A DNA stretch of 46,986 nt, taken from positions 1 to 46,986 of the forward strand of contig ONAL01000009.1 of NCBI GenBank assembly GCA_900315785.1, given 5' to 3'. This stretch comes from an uncultured Eubacteriales bacterium. Lineage in GTDB: Bacteria > Bacillota > Clostridia > Oscillospirales > Acutalibacteraceae. Positions 8,441 through 16,624 of the stretch are shown here, one piece after another (position 1 is the stretch's first letter; every line of letters starts with the position of its first letter). The notes under the pieces were generated by a model. That model did not search any database. It was not told the DNA's origin and saw only the letters and a program-made list of their open reading frames with translations. The translations under genes were made by a program, and so were the position numbers.

Positions 8441-9706
8441 TTACTGTCTTTCAATATTAGCCGTACGCGAGATTGAGAGCACAAGTCCCATCTGCGCGAG
8501 CAGCATAATCAGCGAGCTTCCGCCGTAGCTGAAAAACGGGAGACTGATACCCGTGTTCGGCAGCCAGTCCGTGATAACCAGAATGTTGAGCACAACCTGA
8601 ATACCAATCTGAGCCGAAAGTCCGATACCGAGCAGCTTGCCGAACCTGTCCTTTGCGCGAAGGCTGAGGGTGATACCTCTCCACACGAGCAGAGCGAAAA
8701 TCAGAAGAATGATGAGCGCTCCGATATAGCCGATTTCCTCGCACACAATCGCGAAAACAAAGTCGTTCTGCGATTCGGGGAGATAGAGATACTTCTGTCT
8801 GGAGTTGCCGAGTCCCAGTCCGAAGAGACCGCCCGAGCCGATTGCGTAGAGCGAGTTTCTCGTCTGCCAGGTGGCGTTCCACATCTTCGGGTCATCGGCG
8901 CTTGTATACGCGAGAGCCTGACCCCAGCCGTCCATTCGCTGCATAGCGTAGGTCAGAAGTCCCGTAACAGCCGCGACCGCGACGATAATCACAAGCGCCA
9001 CAGCGCCCATAGCGAGGTACTTAATCTTCATTCCGCCCTCGTAGAGCATAATAATCGTGAGAATCGCGATGATTACGATACCCGAGTAATGCGGCTCAAA
9101 AAAGAGCAGACCTGCCGTAAAGGCAAAGATACCCAAGCCCGGAGCTACGCTGTATTTCGCGTACTGCATTTTGTCGTAGTAAACGCTGCCCCAGTGGGCA
9201 AAGAAAAGAATAACGGCGAACTTCGCAATCTCCGAGGGCTGAATGTTGAACGAGCTGATTCCAATCCAGCGGTGAACGCCGTTTTCGGACGGAACAATAA
9301 GCACTATTCCGAGCAGCACCCACGCTATTATCATCATGGGACCCGCGAATTTGTGAAGCTTGTTATAGTTAAAGAACGAAATGGCAATCATTGCCGCCAG
9401 TCCGATAAGCGCGAAAATCATCTGACGCTTGATGAAGAAGTAGCTGTCGTGCTTGTTGTAATACGCGTTCGGGAACGACGCCGAGAACATCATTATCATT
9501 CCGATAATCAGAAGCACCAGCACAAGCAGAAGGAAGGGCAAATCGATACCCATACCCCTCTCAAAGAACTTGAGCTTGCGCTTAGCCTTCTGACGGGGGT
9601 CGTCACGGCGTGCGCTTCTCTCACGGCGCTCGCGGCGGTTATTCAGTTTTTCATCGTAGACCTTGTTGTAATCAGCCTTACGCATAACCTCTACGAACGG
9701 AGCCAT
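8441..9706 (-). CDS. ftsW: SEDS-family peptidoglycan polymerase FtsW/SpoVE
   Basis: Integral membrane glycosyltransferase that polymerises lipid II at the septum with its partner PBP. After a basic cytoplasmic N-terminus (about 50 residues) come roughly ten membrane helices. SEDS hallmarks are present: FNIQPSEIAKFAV, GLGLGNSRQKYLYLPESQNDFVFAI and TGISLPFFSYGGSS. 421 residues. The cognate class B PBP is encoded two genes upstream. The sequence alone does not decide between a vegetative FtsW and the sporulation paralogue SpoVE; position in the dcw cluster favours FtsW. Confidence 0.94.
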   Translation of the reverse strand: MAPFVEVMRKADYNKVYDEKLNNRRERRERSARRDDPRQKAKRKLKFFERGMGIDLPFLLLVLVLLIIGMIMMFSASFPNAYYNKHDSYFFIKRQMIFALIGLAAMIAISFFNYNKLHKFAGPMMIIAWVLLGIVLIVPSENGVHRWIGISSFNIQPSEIAKFAVILFFAHWGSVYYDKMQYAKYSVAPGLGIFAFTAGLLFFEPHYSGIVIIAILTIIMLYEGGMKIKYLAMGAVALVIIVAVAAVTGLLTYAMQRMDGWGQALAYTSADDPKMWNATWQTRNSLYAIGSGGLFGLGLGNSRQKYLYLPESQNDFVFAIVCEEIGYIGALIILLIFALLVWRGITLSLRAKDRFGKLLGIGLSAQIGIQVVLNILVITDWLPNTGISLPFFSYGGSSLIMLLAQMGLVLSISRTANIERQ

Positions 9707-9728
9707 ATGTTAACCTGCTTTCAAAAAT

Positions 9729-10754
9729 TTATATACCGAATTTAACGAGTAAGAACGAAATAATACCGAATACGGCTGTGACCGCGCTGAACACGGAAAC
9801 AATCTTGACCTCTGACCAGCCGCACATCTCGAAGTGATGATGAATCGGGCTCATCTTGAAGAGGCGCTTGCCGTGTGTGAGCTTGAAGTAGCTTACCTGG
9901 AGCATAACCGAGAACATCTCGCAGAGGTAAACTATGCCGAGCGGCAGAAGGAGAATGGGCATATCGACAGCGTACGCGAGAGCGCATACCATACCGCCGA
10001 GGAACAGAGAGCCCGTGTCTCCCATAAACACCTTTGCGGGGTGGAAGTTCCACACGAGGAAGCCGAGACATCCGCCTGCGACAGCCGCCGAGAGGAACGT
10101 AACTCCCATATATCCGAGCAGGCTCGAGATAAGCAGGAAGAAGAGCGCCACAAAGAATGTGATTGAACCGTCAAGTCCGTCGATGCCGTCGGTGAGGTTG
10201 ACGGCGTTTACCACGCCGACAATCACAACAGCCGAAATAATATAATAGAACCATCCGAGCTCGACCTTGCCCACGAAGGGGATTGTCGTAGCGGTGTCGT
10301 GTCCCGTAAAGCCGAGAACCGCGAGGTAAGCCGCGGTCGCGGAAAACTGGAGCACGAGCTTCTGGATAGCCGTCAAGCCGAGGTTGCGCTTCTTGACGAC
10401 CTTGATATAGTCGTCGATGAAGCCGATTGCGCTGTGCGCCAGCGCGAGACCGATACCCGCGTAAACGAGCGTCGAAACCCTGAACGGGTCCTCCTGGTAC
10501 ACGCCGACAAAGCCTGTGCCGAAGAGGTTGTAGAGCACAACGCTCAGTATTCCGACAACTACGGAACCGATAATGAACATAATACCGCCCATAGTCGGTG
10601 TGCCCTGCTTATCCTTGTGCCACGACGGTCCGATATCGAGAATCGTCTGACCGAAGTTAAGCTTGTGCAGGAACTTTATAATCGGTTTGCCGAGCGCCGC
10701 GGTAATCGCGAACGCCGCCAAAGCTGTTACGAGTGACCAAATACCAAACGGCAT
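9729..10754 (-). CDS. mraY: Phospho-N-acetylmuramoyl-pentapeptide transferase
   Basis: Transfers phospho-MurNAc-pentapeptide to undecaprenyl phosphate, making lipid I. Polytopic membrane enzyme with DDYIKVVKKRNLGL (Asp-Asp Mg site), NLTDGIDGLDG, VFMGDTGSLFLGG and the PIHHHFEMCGWSE loop. A TTG at 10763 is in frame, but the RBS AAGGA abuts it; the ATG at 10754 has correct spacing and gives 341 residues. Classical clusters have murD between mraY and ftsW; here ftsW follows after 22 bases. Confidence 0.97.
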   Translation of the reverse strand: MPFGIWSLVTALAAFAITAALGKPIIKFLHKLNFGQTILDIGPSWHKDKQGTPTMGGIMFIIGSVVVGILSVVLYNLFGTGFVGVYQEDPFRVSTLVYAGIGLALAHSAIGFIDDYIKVVKKRNLGLTAIQKLVLQFSATAAYLAVLGFTGHDTATTIPFVGKVELGWFYYIISAVVIVGVVNAVNLTDGIDGLDGSITFFVALFFLLISSLLGYMGVTFLSAAVAGGCLGFLVWNFHPAKVFMGDTGSLFLGGMVCALAYAVDMPILLLPLGIVYLCEMFSVMLQVSYFKLTHGKRLFKMSPIHHHFEMCGWSEVKIVSVFSAVTAVFGIISFLLVKFGI

Positions 10755-10787
10755 TATTACCAATCCTTTCGTTGTACGTCTTTTTTG

Positions 10788-13034
10788 TTAGTCGTGAACG
10801 ACCGTGGAGCCGCCGAACTCTACCGAGATGACCGTTCCCTCGTCGACCTTCTTGCCAGCGGCAATGCTCTGGGATACCGACACAGCCGAGGAGCTTGCGG
10901 TTACGCCCGAGATACTGACGTTCAGTCCGTAGGACGAAGCAATCGAGTTGACGGTGGATACCGAGTAGCCGACAAGGTTCGGAACCGTTACCTTCTCTTC
11001 CTCGGTGTCGCTCGTGTAGAGCACCACGTTGCCGCCTGTCGGAATCTTGGAAGCCGCCGACGGAATCTGAGAGAGAACCTTCTTGCCGTCGCCCTTGACG
11101 GTAGCGGTGAAGCCGTCGCTCTCAGCCTGTTTCTTAGCCTTTGAGGTTTCAAGTCCGATGTACGAGCCCGCGACGGTATCGACATACTGCTTCTCGTCCT
11201 CGGAATACTCAGCCTGAACCTCGAGGTACGGGAGCACCTCGCTCATAATCTTTACGAATACGGGAGCCGAAACCTGGCTGCCGTAATAATACGCGCCCTT
11301 GGGTGTATCGAAGAATACGAGACACGCTACCTGGGGATTATCGGCAGGAGCGAAGCCGCAGAACGAAGCGATGTAGTCCTCGCTGCCGTCCGAGGAAGTG
11401 AGCTTCTCGGACGTACCTGTCTTGCCGCCGACGCGGTAGCCCGCGATGTAGCCGTTGTTCATACCGCCCTGGGTTGTGTTTCTCTCGAGGTAATCGCACA
11501 TCTGCTTTGAGACTTCCTTGCTGATTACCTGACGCTTGACGGTTGTCTCGGTGGTCTTGACCACGTTGCCGTCCGCGTCCGTAATGCTCTGAACCACATA
11601 GGGCTGGAGCACCTTTCCGCCGTTCGCGACTGCCGCGCAGGCGGTTATCATCTGGATAGGCGTAATCGAGAAGTTCTGACCGAAGGACGCAACCGCGAGG
11701 TCGGTCTCGGACATTGTGCCGTCCTCGTTAAAGAAGATGTCGTCCGATTCACCCGGAAGGTCGATTCCCGTCGGCTCCGAGAAGCCGAACGCCTGATAGT
11801 ATTTGTAGAATTTCTCCTCGCCGAGCGACTGTCCGATGGAGACAAACGCGGGGTTGCAGGAGTTCGCAATCGCCTGGAAGAGGTTCTGCGTGCCGTGACC
11901 GTATTTCTGGTGACAGTTGATTTTGTGGTCGTAAATCGTTACCGAACCCGGGCAGTAGAACGAGGAGTTGTCGCTGATTGTGCCCTCGTTAAGTCCCATA
12001 GACGCCGTACACATCTTGAATACGGAACCCGGATAGTAGGTGTCGGCAATCGCCTTGTTACGCCACATCTTGCCCAGAGCCGCACTCTCAGCCTCGGCGC
12101 GCTTCTTTTCGGGGAGCTGCGCGATTTCGTTGAGAGTCGTCTTGGACAGCGAATACGGGTCATTAAGGTTGTAGCCGTTCGCGGTTACCATAGCCTTGAC
12201 CGCGCCCGTGTTTACGTCCATTATGATACAGACGCCGCGGTTGCGGACGTCGTTGTCGATAAGTCCCTGCTCCATATACTTCTGAGCAATCGACTGGATT
12301 TTCTCATCGATAGTCAGATTGAGCGAGTCGCCGTTCTTTGCTTCGACGCTCTGCTCGTACTGGAACGGCATATCGGTCTGGTTGGCGTTTCGCGCCGTGA
12401 TGATACGTCCGGGGGTTCCCGTCAGGTAGTCGTTGTACTTGTACTCGACGCCCTCAAGTCCCTGGTCGTCCATACCCGTGAAGCCGATGACCGACGACGC
12501 GAGGTCGTTGTAGGGGTAGTAACGCTTGTAGTCGTCAAAAAGTGTGATTACGTTTGAGAGTTTGGAGTATTTGTCCTCGAGCTTGTCGCAGAATTTGAGG
12601 ATTTTCTCCCTCTCGTCGCTCTCAATCTTCCTCTTCACTATTACATAATAGGAGTCCTGTTTTGTTTTTTCGAGGACGTTGTCGTAATCGAGGTCAAGAA
12701 TTTTTGAAAGATTCTTGGCTATATACCTGCGCTGTTCGTTCGTCTCGATATAGGCTGGAGCGATAATCACCTGCCAAACCGACGCCGACTGAGCGAGGAT
12801 TTTTCCGTTGCAATCATATATAGTACCGCGCTTTGCGCTCAGCTTTGTATCAACAAGCTGCTGATCCACGGCGAGCTCCTGAAGCTCGGGACCCTGAATC
12901 AGTTGTAAATAAAACAGCCTGACCGCAACCGCGCCGAAGCCGACCAGGAGAATGACAAGTATCAAAATCGTGGTACGGAACCTGAGCAGCTGCAAAAGTC
13001 CCTTTTGGGAGCTGTTTTCGCGGTTTCTCGCCAT
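10788..13034 (-). CDS. ftsI: Class B penicillin-binding protein (PBP2b/SpoVD/FtsI type) with two PASTA domains
   Basis: Septal transpeptidase that cross-links peptidoglycan, anchored by one N-terminal helix (about 20-45). The dimerisation domain covers roughly 60-230. The transpeptidase domain has the catalytic SVFK (S337), SCN (392-394) and KTG (538-540). Two PASTA domains follow, about 618-676 and 681-742. The domain count resembles Bacillus Pbp2B more than SpoVD, which has one PASTA. The ATG at 13034 has AAAGGAGT; the longer frame reaching 13202 crosses the promoter and terminators upstream and is not credible. Confidence 0.95.
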   Translation of the reverse strand: MARNRENSSQKGLLQLLRFRTTILILVILLVGFGAVAVRLFYLQLIQGPELQELAVDQQLVDTKLSAKRGTIYDCNGKILAQSASVWQVIIAPAYIETNEQRRYIAKNLSKILDLDYDNVLEKTKQDSYYVIVKRKIESDEREKILKFCDKLEDKYSKLSNVITLFDDYKRYYPYNDLASSVIGFTGMDDQGLEGVEYKYNDYLTGTPGRIITARNANQTDMPFQYEQSVEAKNGDSLNLTIDEKIQSIAQKYMEQGLIDNDVRNRGVCIIMDVNTGAVKAMVTANGYNLNDPYSLSKTTLNEIAQLPEKKRAEAESAALGKMWRNKAIADTYYPGSVFKMCTASMGLNEGTISDNSSFYCPGSVTIYDHKINCHQKYGHGTQNLFQAIANSCNPAFVSIGQSLGEEKFYKYYQAFGFSEPTGIDLPGESDDIFFNEDGTMSETDLAVASFGQNFSITPIQMITACAAVANGGKVLQPYVVQSITDADGNVVKTTETTVKRQVISKEVSKQMCDYLERNTTQGGMNNGYIAGYRVGGKTGTSEKLTSSDGSEDYIASFCGFAPADNPQVACLVFFDTPKGAYYYGSQVSAPVFVKIMSEVLPYLEVQAEYSEDEKQYVDTVAGSYIGLETSKAKKQAESDGFTATVKGDGKKVLSQIPSAASKIPTGGNVVLYTSDTEEEKVTVPNLVGYSVSTVNSIASSYGLNVSISGVTASSSAVSVSQSIAAGKKVDEGTVISVEFGGSTVVHD

Positions 13035-13053
13035 AATCCGCTTACTCCTTTCT

Positions 13054-13082
13054 ATTATAGTGTCAGTAGCACTACAGAGCAA
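13054..13082 (-). promoter_or_regulatory. Promoter in front of the PBP gene
   Basis: On the minus strand, TTGCTC (13077-13082) and TATAAT (13054-13059) are spaced by 17 bases, giving a predicted start near 13047 and a leader of about 13 bases. The -35 overlaps the end of the terminator T run, so transcription is stopped and restarted here. Confidence 0.55.
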
Positions 13083-13101
13083 AAAAGCGCCTGTGGGCGC
13101 T
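13081..13101 (-). terminator. Second terminator between ftsL and the PBP gene
   Basis: Minus strand AGCGCC-CACA-GGCGCT (plus positions 13086-13101) followed by a run of T. It lies about 70 bases downstream of another terminator. Confidence 0.7.
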
Positions 13102-13169
13102 CCTTCCCGCCTTTGGTAACATCTGTTTTTTAATAAACGTCGCTGACGGCGGGGACATAAATCTGCAAT

Positions 13170-13205
13170 AGAGCAAAAAAGAGTTAAGATTACACATCTC
13201 AACTC
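13170..13205 (-). terminator. Terminator immediately after ftsL
   Basis: Minus strand AAGAGTTGAGAT-GTGTA-ATCTTAACTCTT, a 12-bp stem with one G-U pair, followed by six T. It begins about 38 bases after the ftsL stop. Both terminators here end in the same TTTTTTGCTC sequence. Confidence 0.75.
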
Positions 13206-13242
13206 TTATTCCCATAACATATCTATTAAATTGAACCCAATG

Positions 13243-13758
13243 TTATGACCAAAGTCCTGTAAATGCGTTTATAATTTTTTGAAAAAAGTTCTGGTTCGCA
13301 TTCTCGGAAATCTCGGCCTTATCGCCCTTTGACAGAGAAACGTACTCCTTCTGGGCGTTCTCAGCCTTGCTCATACCAAGCTTTTCCTTAGCGTAATTCT
13401 CAATCTCGTTGGTGGAGAGCTTGGACTGAATAGCCATCTGGTTCTGAGTATATGTACTCTGAGCGTTCCTCAGGGATTCCTCAGCGGTGATTATCTGCTG
13501 GTTGAGCTCCGTGAGCTGAACCTGACCGATAATGATAGCCGCGACAATCGCCGTAATAACAACGCCCGCGACCGAGCCGAGAAATACCATAAAGGGATTA
13601 TGACGGCGACGGCGGATTTTGATGATTTCCTCGTTCGGGATTGTTACTACTTTATCGTCACGTTTATGTTTAGTTTTAGTTTTTTCCTTGGGCAGCTTGG
13701 GAGCCGTATTATCTCTGAAGAGATTAAGGTCGTAAGCCGCGTTATTTTCATATGCCAT
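13243..13758 (-). CDS. ftsL: FtsL-like division protein (septum formation initiator family)
   Basis: Small bitopic divisome protein of 171 residues. A basic cytoplasmic N-terminus (to about 52) is followed by a hydrophobic helix (about 54-78) and a coiled-coil stretch starting QVQLTELNQQIITAEESLRNAQ, then ENYAKEKLGMSKAENAQKEYV, the typical FtsL/DivIC ending. A short amphipathic tail follows. RBS GAGGT sits upstream of the ATG. Position between rsmH and the PBP gene supports FtsL rather than DivIC. Primary sequence conservation in this family is low. Confidence 0.85.
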   Translation of the reverse strand: MAYENNAAYDLNLFRDNTAPKLPKEKTKTKHKRDDKVVTIPNEEIIKIRRRRHNPFMVFLGSVAGVVITAIVAAIIIGQVQLTELNQQIITAEESLRNAQSTYTQNQMAIQSKLSTNEIENYAKEKLGMSKAENAQKEYVSLSKGDKAEISENANQNFFQKIINAFTGLWS

Positions 13759-13908
13759 TCAAATTACCTCAACGGTTATCTATTGTACACTATAAAATCG
13801 CAGTTATATTTCCGTAAGATAAAAATATTACAAATTTTTAACATTTTCTTTTTTCGGTTACGGAAAATACCAAATTTTTGAAATTTCGTTATTCGAATAA
13901 TACAGAAT

Positions 13909-13937
13909 ATTGTATCAAAAACAAGGTTAAATCACAA
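13909..13937 (-). promoter_or_regulatory. Candidate promoter for ftsL
   Basis: In the 251-base AT-rich gap between rsmH and ftsL, the minus strand has TTGTGA (13932-13937), 17 bases, and TACAAT (13909-13914) with a TGn extension. The leader would be about 145 bases long. I saw no terminator hairpin after rsmH, so read-through also remains possible. Confidence 0.4.
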
Positions 13938-14009
13938 TCTGTTGTGTTTTTACATAATTTACAACTTTGTTATATTTTACACCAAACCGTTACAAATGTC
14001 TATAGCATA

Positions 14010-14945
14010 TCAAGAATTTTCAGCTATTTTTTCACAAATTCTTAGTTTTGCACTCCTGGCGCGAGGGTTTGTGGACAATTCTTGGTCATTTGCTACAATA
14101 GGTTTACGGGTGATGAGTTTGGCTCTCGGCGTTCTGCCGCAAACACAAACGGGAAAGTCCTTGGGACAAACGCAGCCCTGGCAGAAGCCTGCCATAGTCT
14201 GCTTAACTATCCTGTCCTCAAGGGAGTGAAATGTTATAACAGCCAGCCTTCCGCCTACCGAAAGCAGGTCGAAAGCGTCCTCAAGTCCTTTTTTGAGCGC
14301 GTCGAGCTCGTGGTTAACCTCGATTCGAAGCGCCTGGAAGGTCTTTCTCGCGGGATGACCCGCGCGTCTGACCTTTTCGGGAACGGAGCTTTTTATAATC
14401 TCCGCAAGCTCTAAGGTGGTTTTAATCTCCCTTTCCCCTCTCGCCTTGACAATTCCCTTGGCGATTGAGCCTGCGTACTTTTCCTCTCCGTAGGTAAAGA
14501 TGATTCTGCTCAGCTCCTGCTGAGAGAGGTTGTTTACCAAATCCGCTGCTGACGCGCCCGACTGTGACATACGCATATCGAGCGGCGCGTCATCGTGAAA
14601 GGAAAAGCCGCGCTCGGGGGTATCGAGCTGATGAGACGAAACGCCGATATCGAGCAGAACGCCGTCAACCTGACGAATACATCTCTCCGAAAGCAGCTCC
14701 TTCATATCGGAAAAGTTGCCTTTTATAATTATTGAATTCTCGTTATCTTTAAATCTTTGCTTAACCGTACAAATTGCGTCGGGATCTTGATCGATAGAAA
14801 CCAGCTTTCCCGAGCTCAGGCGTCTTAAAATCTCAGCGGAATGACCACCGCCGCCCGCGGTACCGTCCACATATATACCGTTGGGGTTGATATGCAGACC
14901 GTCCACAGCCTCGTTAAGCAAGACAGGTGTATGATTAAATTCCAT
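14010..14945 (-). CDS. rsmH: 16S rRNA (cytosine1402-N4)-methyltransferase
   Basis: Methylates N4 of C1402 in the ribosomal P site (formerly mraW). 311 residues. SAM-binding sequence VDGTAGGGGHSAEIL near the N-terminus, LLDIGVSSHQLD, GFSFHDDAPLDMRM and AVITFHSLEDRIVK are all family hallmarks. The ATG begins three bases after the mraZ stop, so the two are co-transcribed and probably coupled. It ends with a basic tail containing NPRARSAKLRICEK, as is usual. Confidence 0.97.
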   Translation of the reverse strand: MEFNHTPVLLNEAVDGLHINPNGIYVDGTAGGGGHSAEILRRLSSGKLVSIDQDPDAICTVKQRFKDNENSIIIKGNFSDMKELLSERCIRQVDGVLLDIGVSSHQLDTPERGFSFHDDAPLDMRMSQSGASAADLVNNLSQQELSRIIFTYGEEKYAGSIAKGIVKARGEREIKTTLELAEIIKSSVPEKVRRAGHPARKTFQALRIEVNHELDALKKGLEDAFDLLSVGGRLAVITFHSLEDRIVKQTMAGFCQGCVCPKDFPVCVCGRTPRAKLITRKPIVANDQELSTNPRARSAKLRICEKIAENS

Positions 14946-14948
14946 ATC

Positions 14949-15365
14949 CTAAAAATTGAGCATTGACAGCGCTTCGTCGAGGTCGTCCTGACTCTGAGCT
15001 ATCATCTCGTCGAACTTGTCCTTATTCCAGATTTCAATACGGTTGTCCATACCGAGCACGGCGGCTTCCTTGTCAAGAGAAGCGATTTCGCGAAGGCTCT
15101 GGGGTATGGAAATTCTGCCCGACGCGTTGGGGCTGACCTCAACAGCCGTGGCGATAACGTGATATCGCAGCGCGGCGGCGTTCTTTGCGGGCAGAGTTTT
15201 GATTTTTTCGCGCAGGTTATCAAACTCGTCGAGCGAAAGCACCTGTACGCAACCTGAAAAGCCCTTGGAGATTATAAAGGTCTCGCCGAGCTGTTCCCTG
15301 AAGCGAGCAGGCAGAACAATTCTTCCTTTGGCGTCAATCGTCTGAAACGACGTACCCGAGAACAT
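14949..15365 (-). CDS. mraZ: Transcriptional regulator MraZ
   Basis: Repressor of its own dcw operon and the first gene of the cluster. 138 residues with two AbrB-like SpoVT half-domains: IDAKGRIVLPARFRE near residue 10 and ASGRISIPQSLRE near residue 81. The ATG is preceded by GGGGGTGG. The upstream region has a strong promoter followed by four GTG-type repeats at 10-base spacing, which is the arrangement bound by MraZ in other bacteria. Autoregulation is therefore inferred. Confidence 0.96.
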   Translation of the reverse strand: MFSGTSFQTIDAKGRIVLPARFREQLGETFIISKGFSGCVQVLSLDEFDNLREKIKTLPAKNAAALRYHVIATAVEVSPNASGRISIPQSLREIASLDKEAAVLGMDNRIEIWNKDKFDEMIAQSQDDLDEALSMLNF

Positions 15366-15406
15366 TCTGCCACCCCCTTCAACATTTCATCCAAATCAGC
15401 GGCTAC

Positions 15407-15443
15407 ACACACTTCACAGTCACAAAATGACACTTAATGCCAC
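15407..15443 (-). promoter_or_regulatory. MraZ-box-like direct repeats
   Basis: On the minus strand GTGGCA, GTGTCA and GTGACT begin at 15443, 15433 and 15423, exactly 10 bases apart. A fourth, less perfect GTG (GTGTGT) begins at 15412. They lie from about +4 to +40 of the predicted mraZ transcript. MraZ is known to bind several short repeats at one-helical-turn spacing. Confidence 0.6.
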
Positions 15444-15453
15444 CGATGTAACC

Positions 15454-15482
15454 ATTATATAATATTTGTTTTGAAAAAGCAA
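15454..15482 (-). promoter_or_regulatory. mraZ (dcw cluster) promoter
   Basis: TTGCTT (15477-15482) and TATAAT (15454-15459) on the minus strand with a 17-base spacer; the predicted start is near 15447, giving an 82-base leader. Confidence 0.7.
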
Positions 15483-15540
15483 GTTAAATGTTACAGCATT
15501 TTTACTAAAGTTAAAAAATCTTTTTTGTACATAGTCACAA

Positions 15541-15572
15541 AAATAAAAGCCTTGAAACTTTTGTTCCAAGGC
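15541..15572 (-). terminator. Terminator downstream of the coiled-coil gene
   Basis: Minus strand GCCTTGGAAC-AAAA-GTTTCAAGGC (15549-15572), a fully paired 10-bp stem with one G-U, followed by TTTTATTTTT. It ends the rsmD-coaD-coiled-coil transcript just ahead of the dcw promoter. Confidence 0.85.
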
Positions 15573-15607
15573 TTTGTGAAAAATCTTAAGTATTTTCCGA
15601 TATTCTA

Positions 15608-16078
15608 TTATTTCATTGAGCTTTTGAGGCTCTGGCGAGCCTTCTTGATTTCCTGAGCGTAGGAGGAAATGCTCTCGTCTGTGCGGCGCATAATATCCTC
15701 TACATAGCCGTTCGCCGCCTTGTGCATATCGGCAGCCTTCTTCTTGGCGTCGGAGATGATATCCTTAGCCTTAGCCTCAGCCGCGAGAGTAATCTCGTTC
15801 TGGCTTACCATAATTCTGCGGCGTTCCTCAGCCTGACGGATAATCTCCTCGGCGTTTCTCTTAGCCTCGTTGATGATAGCGTCGCGGTCAGCCACGATGT
15901 TCTTTGCAACGCTGATTTCACCGGGAAGGCTGTCCTCGATTTCGTCAAGAATATCAAAGATACGGTCGCCCGAGATGATAACCTTCTTATCTCTCGACAA
16001 AGGCATAGCCTTTGCGCCGTTTACCATATCCTGTAACTCAAGAATTAAATCTTCTACTCTCTTATCTAATCTTTCCAT
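15608..16078 (-). CDS. Coiled-coil protein, function unknown
   Basis: 156 residues, almost wholly helical and charged, with no membrane segment. The middle (about 60-150) has ATPase-stalk/DivIVA-like heptads such as NEAKRNAEEIIRQAEERRR and DIISDAKKKAADMHKAAN. Similar proteins next to coaD in Clostridia are often labelled ATPase or V-type ATP synthase subunit H-like on coiled-coil resemblance alone; I would not infer ATPase activity because no nucleotide motif is visible. The ATG at 16078 has GGAG eight bases upstream; GTG at 16087 is an alternative. Last gene after rsmD and coaD, followed by a terminator. Confidence 0.85.
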   Translation of the reverse strand: MERLDKRVEDLILELQDMVNGAKAMPLSRDKKVIISGDRIFDILDEIEDSLPGEISVAKNIVADRDAIINEAKRNAEEIIRQAEERRRIMVSQNEITLAAEAKAKDIISDAKKKAADMHKAANGYVEDIMRRTDESISSYAQEIKKARQSLKSSMK

Positions 16079-16125
16079 TATTCCCACTCCAATTTTTAAA
16101 GTTTATGTAATGCTGAATTCAGCCG

Positions 16126-16614
16126 TTACTTACCGTTTCTTAAACGCTTAATGATTTCGTCGTGAACACACTCGGGCACGAAGGAGCTGATGTCTCCGCC
16201 GAGAGAAGCCACCTGCTTGACCATAGACGAGCTCAGATACATAAAGTCGGAGTTCGAGGTCAAGAAAACCGTCTCAAGCTCGGGGTTGAGCTTTTTGTTT
16301 GTCAGAGCCTGCTGGAATTCGTACTCGAAGTCCGACACAGCCCTCAGTCCTTTTACGATAGCCGTAATCCCCTGCTCGCGAGCATAGTCGGCGAGCAAAC
16401 CGTCGAAGCCTACAATCTCGACGTTGTCAAGGTTCTCCGTCGCCTGTCTGAGCAGGTCGATACGTTCCTCGGTTGAGAACATCGGAGTTTTGGCGAGGTT
16501 GTTGAGAACGCCTACCACGACGCGGTCGAACATCTTTGACGCTCGGGTGATGATATCAATGTGTCCCAGCGTGACGGGATCGAAGCTTCCCGGACAAATT
16601 ACCTTAGTCTGCAT
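16126..16614 (-). CDS. coaD: Pantetheine-phosphate adenylyltransferase
   Basis: Penultimate step of coenzyme A synthesis: ATP plus 4'-phosphopantetheine gives dephospho-CoA. Nucleotidyltransferase fold with CPGSFDPVTLGHIDII (HxGH-type motif), IVKGLRAVSDFEYE and the C-terminal YLSSSMVKQVASLGGD. 162 residues, standard length. The ATG at 16614 starts at the first strand; an in-frame ATG at 16632 would overlap rsmD. It partners rsmD in many Firmicutes. Confidence 0.97.
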   Translation of the reverse strand: MQTKVICPGSFDPVTLGHIDIITRASKMFDRVVVGVLNNLAKTPMFSTEERIDLLRQATENLDNVEIVGFDGLLADYAREQGITAIVKGLRAVSDFEYEFQQALTNKKLNPELETVFLTSNSDFMYLSSSMVKQVASLGGDISSFVPECVHDEIIKRLRNGK

Positions 16615-16624
16615 AAAAATACCC

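Noticed and set aside
10755-10763. TTG start for mraY nine bases upstream of the ATG
   Set aside because: The AAGGA RBS touches the TTG directly; spacing fits the ATG at 10754.
13058-13141. A 27-codon minus-strand frame between ftsL and the PBP gene, considered as a leader peptide
   Set aside because: No RBS before its ATG and it runs through the second terminator hairpin; no run of regulatory codons.
13035-13202. N-terminal extension of the PBP to position 13202
   Set aside because: The extended part passes through a terminator and a promoter and has no transpeptidase-family similarity; the ATG at 13034 has a strong RBS.
13600-13881. A plus-strand frame of 93 codons starting inside ftsL
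   Set aside because: Opposite to ftsL and then reading AT-rich intergenic DNA; composition is typical of a chance frame.
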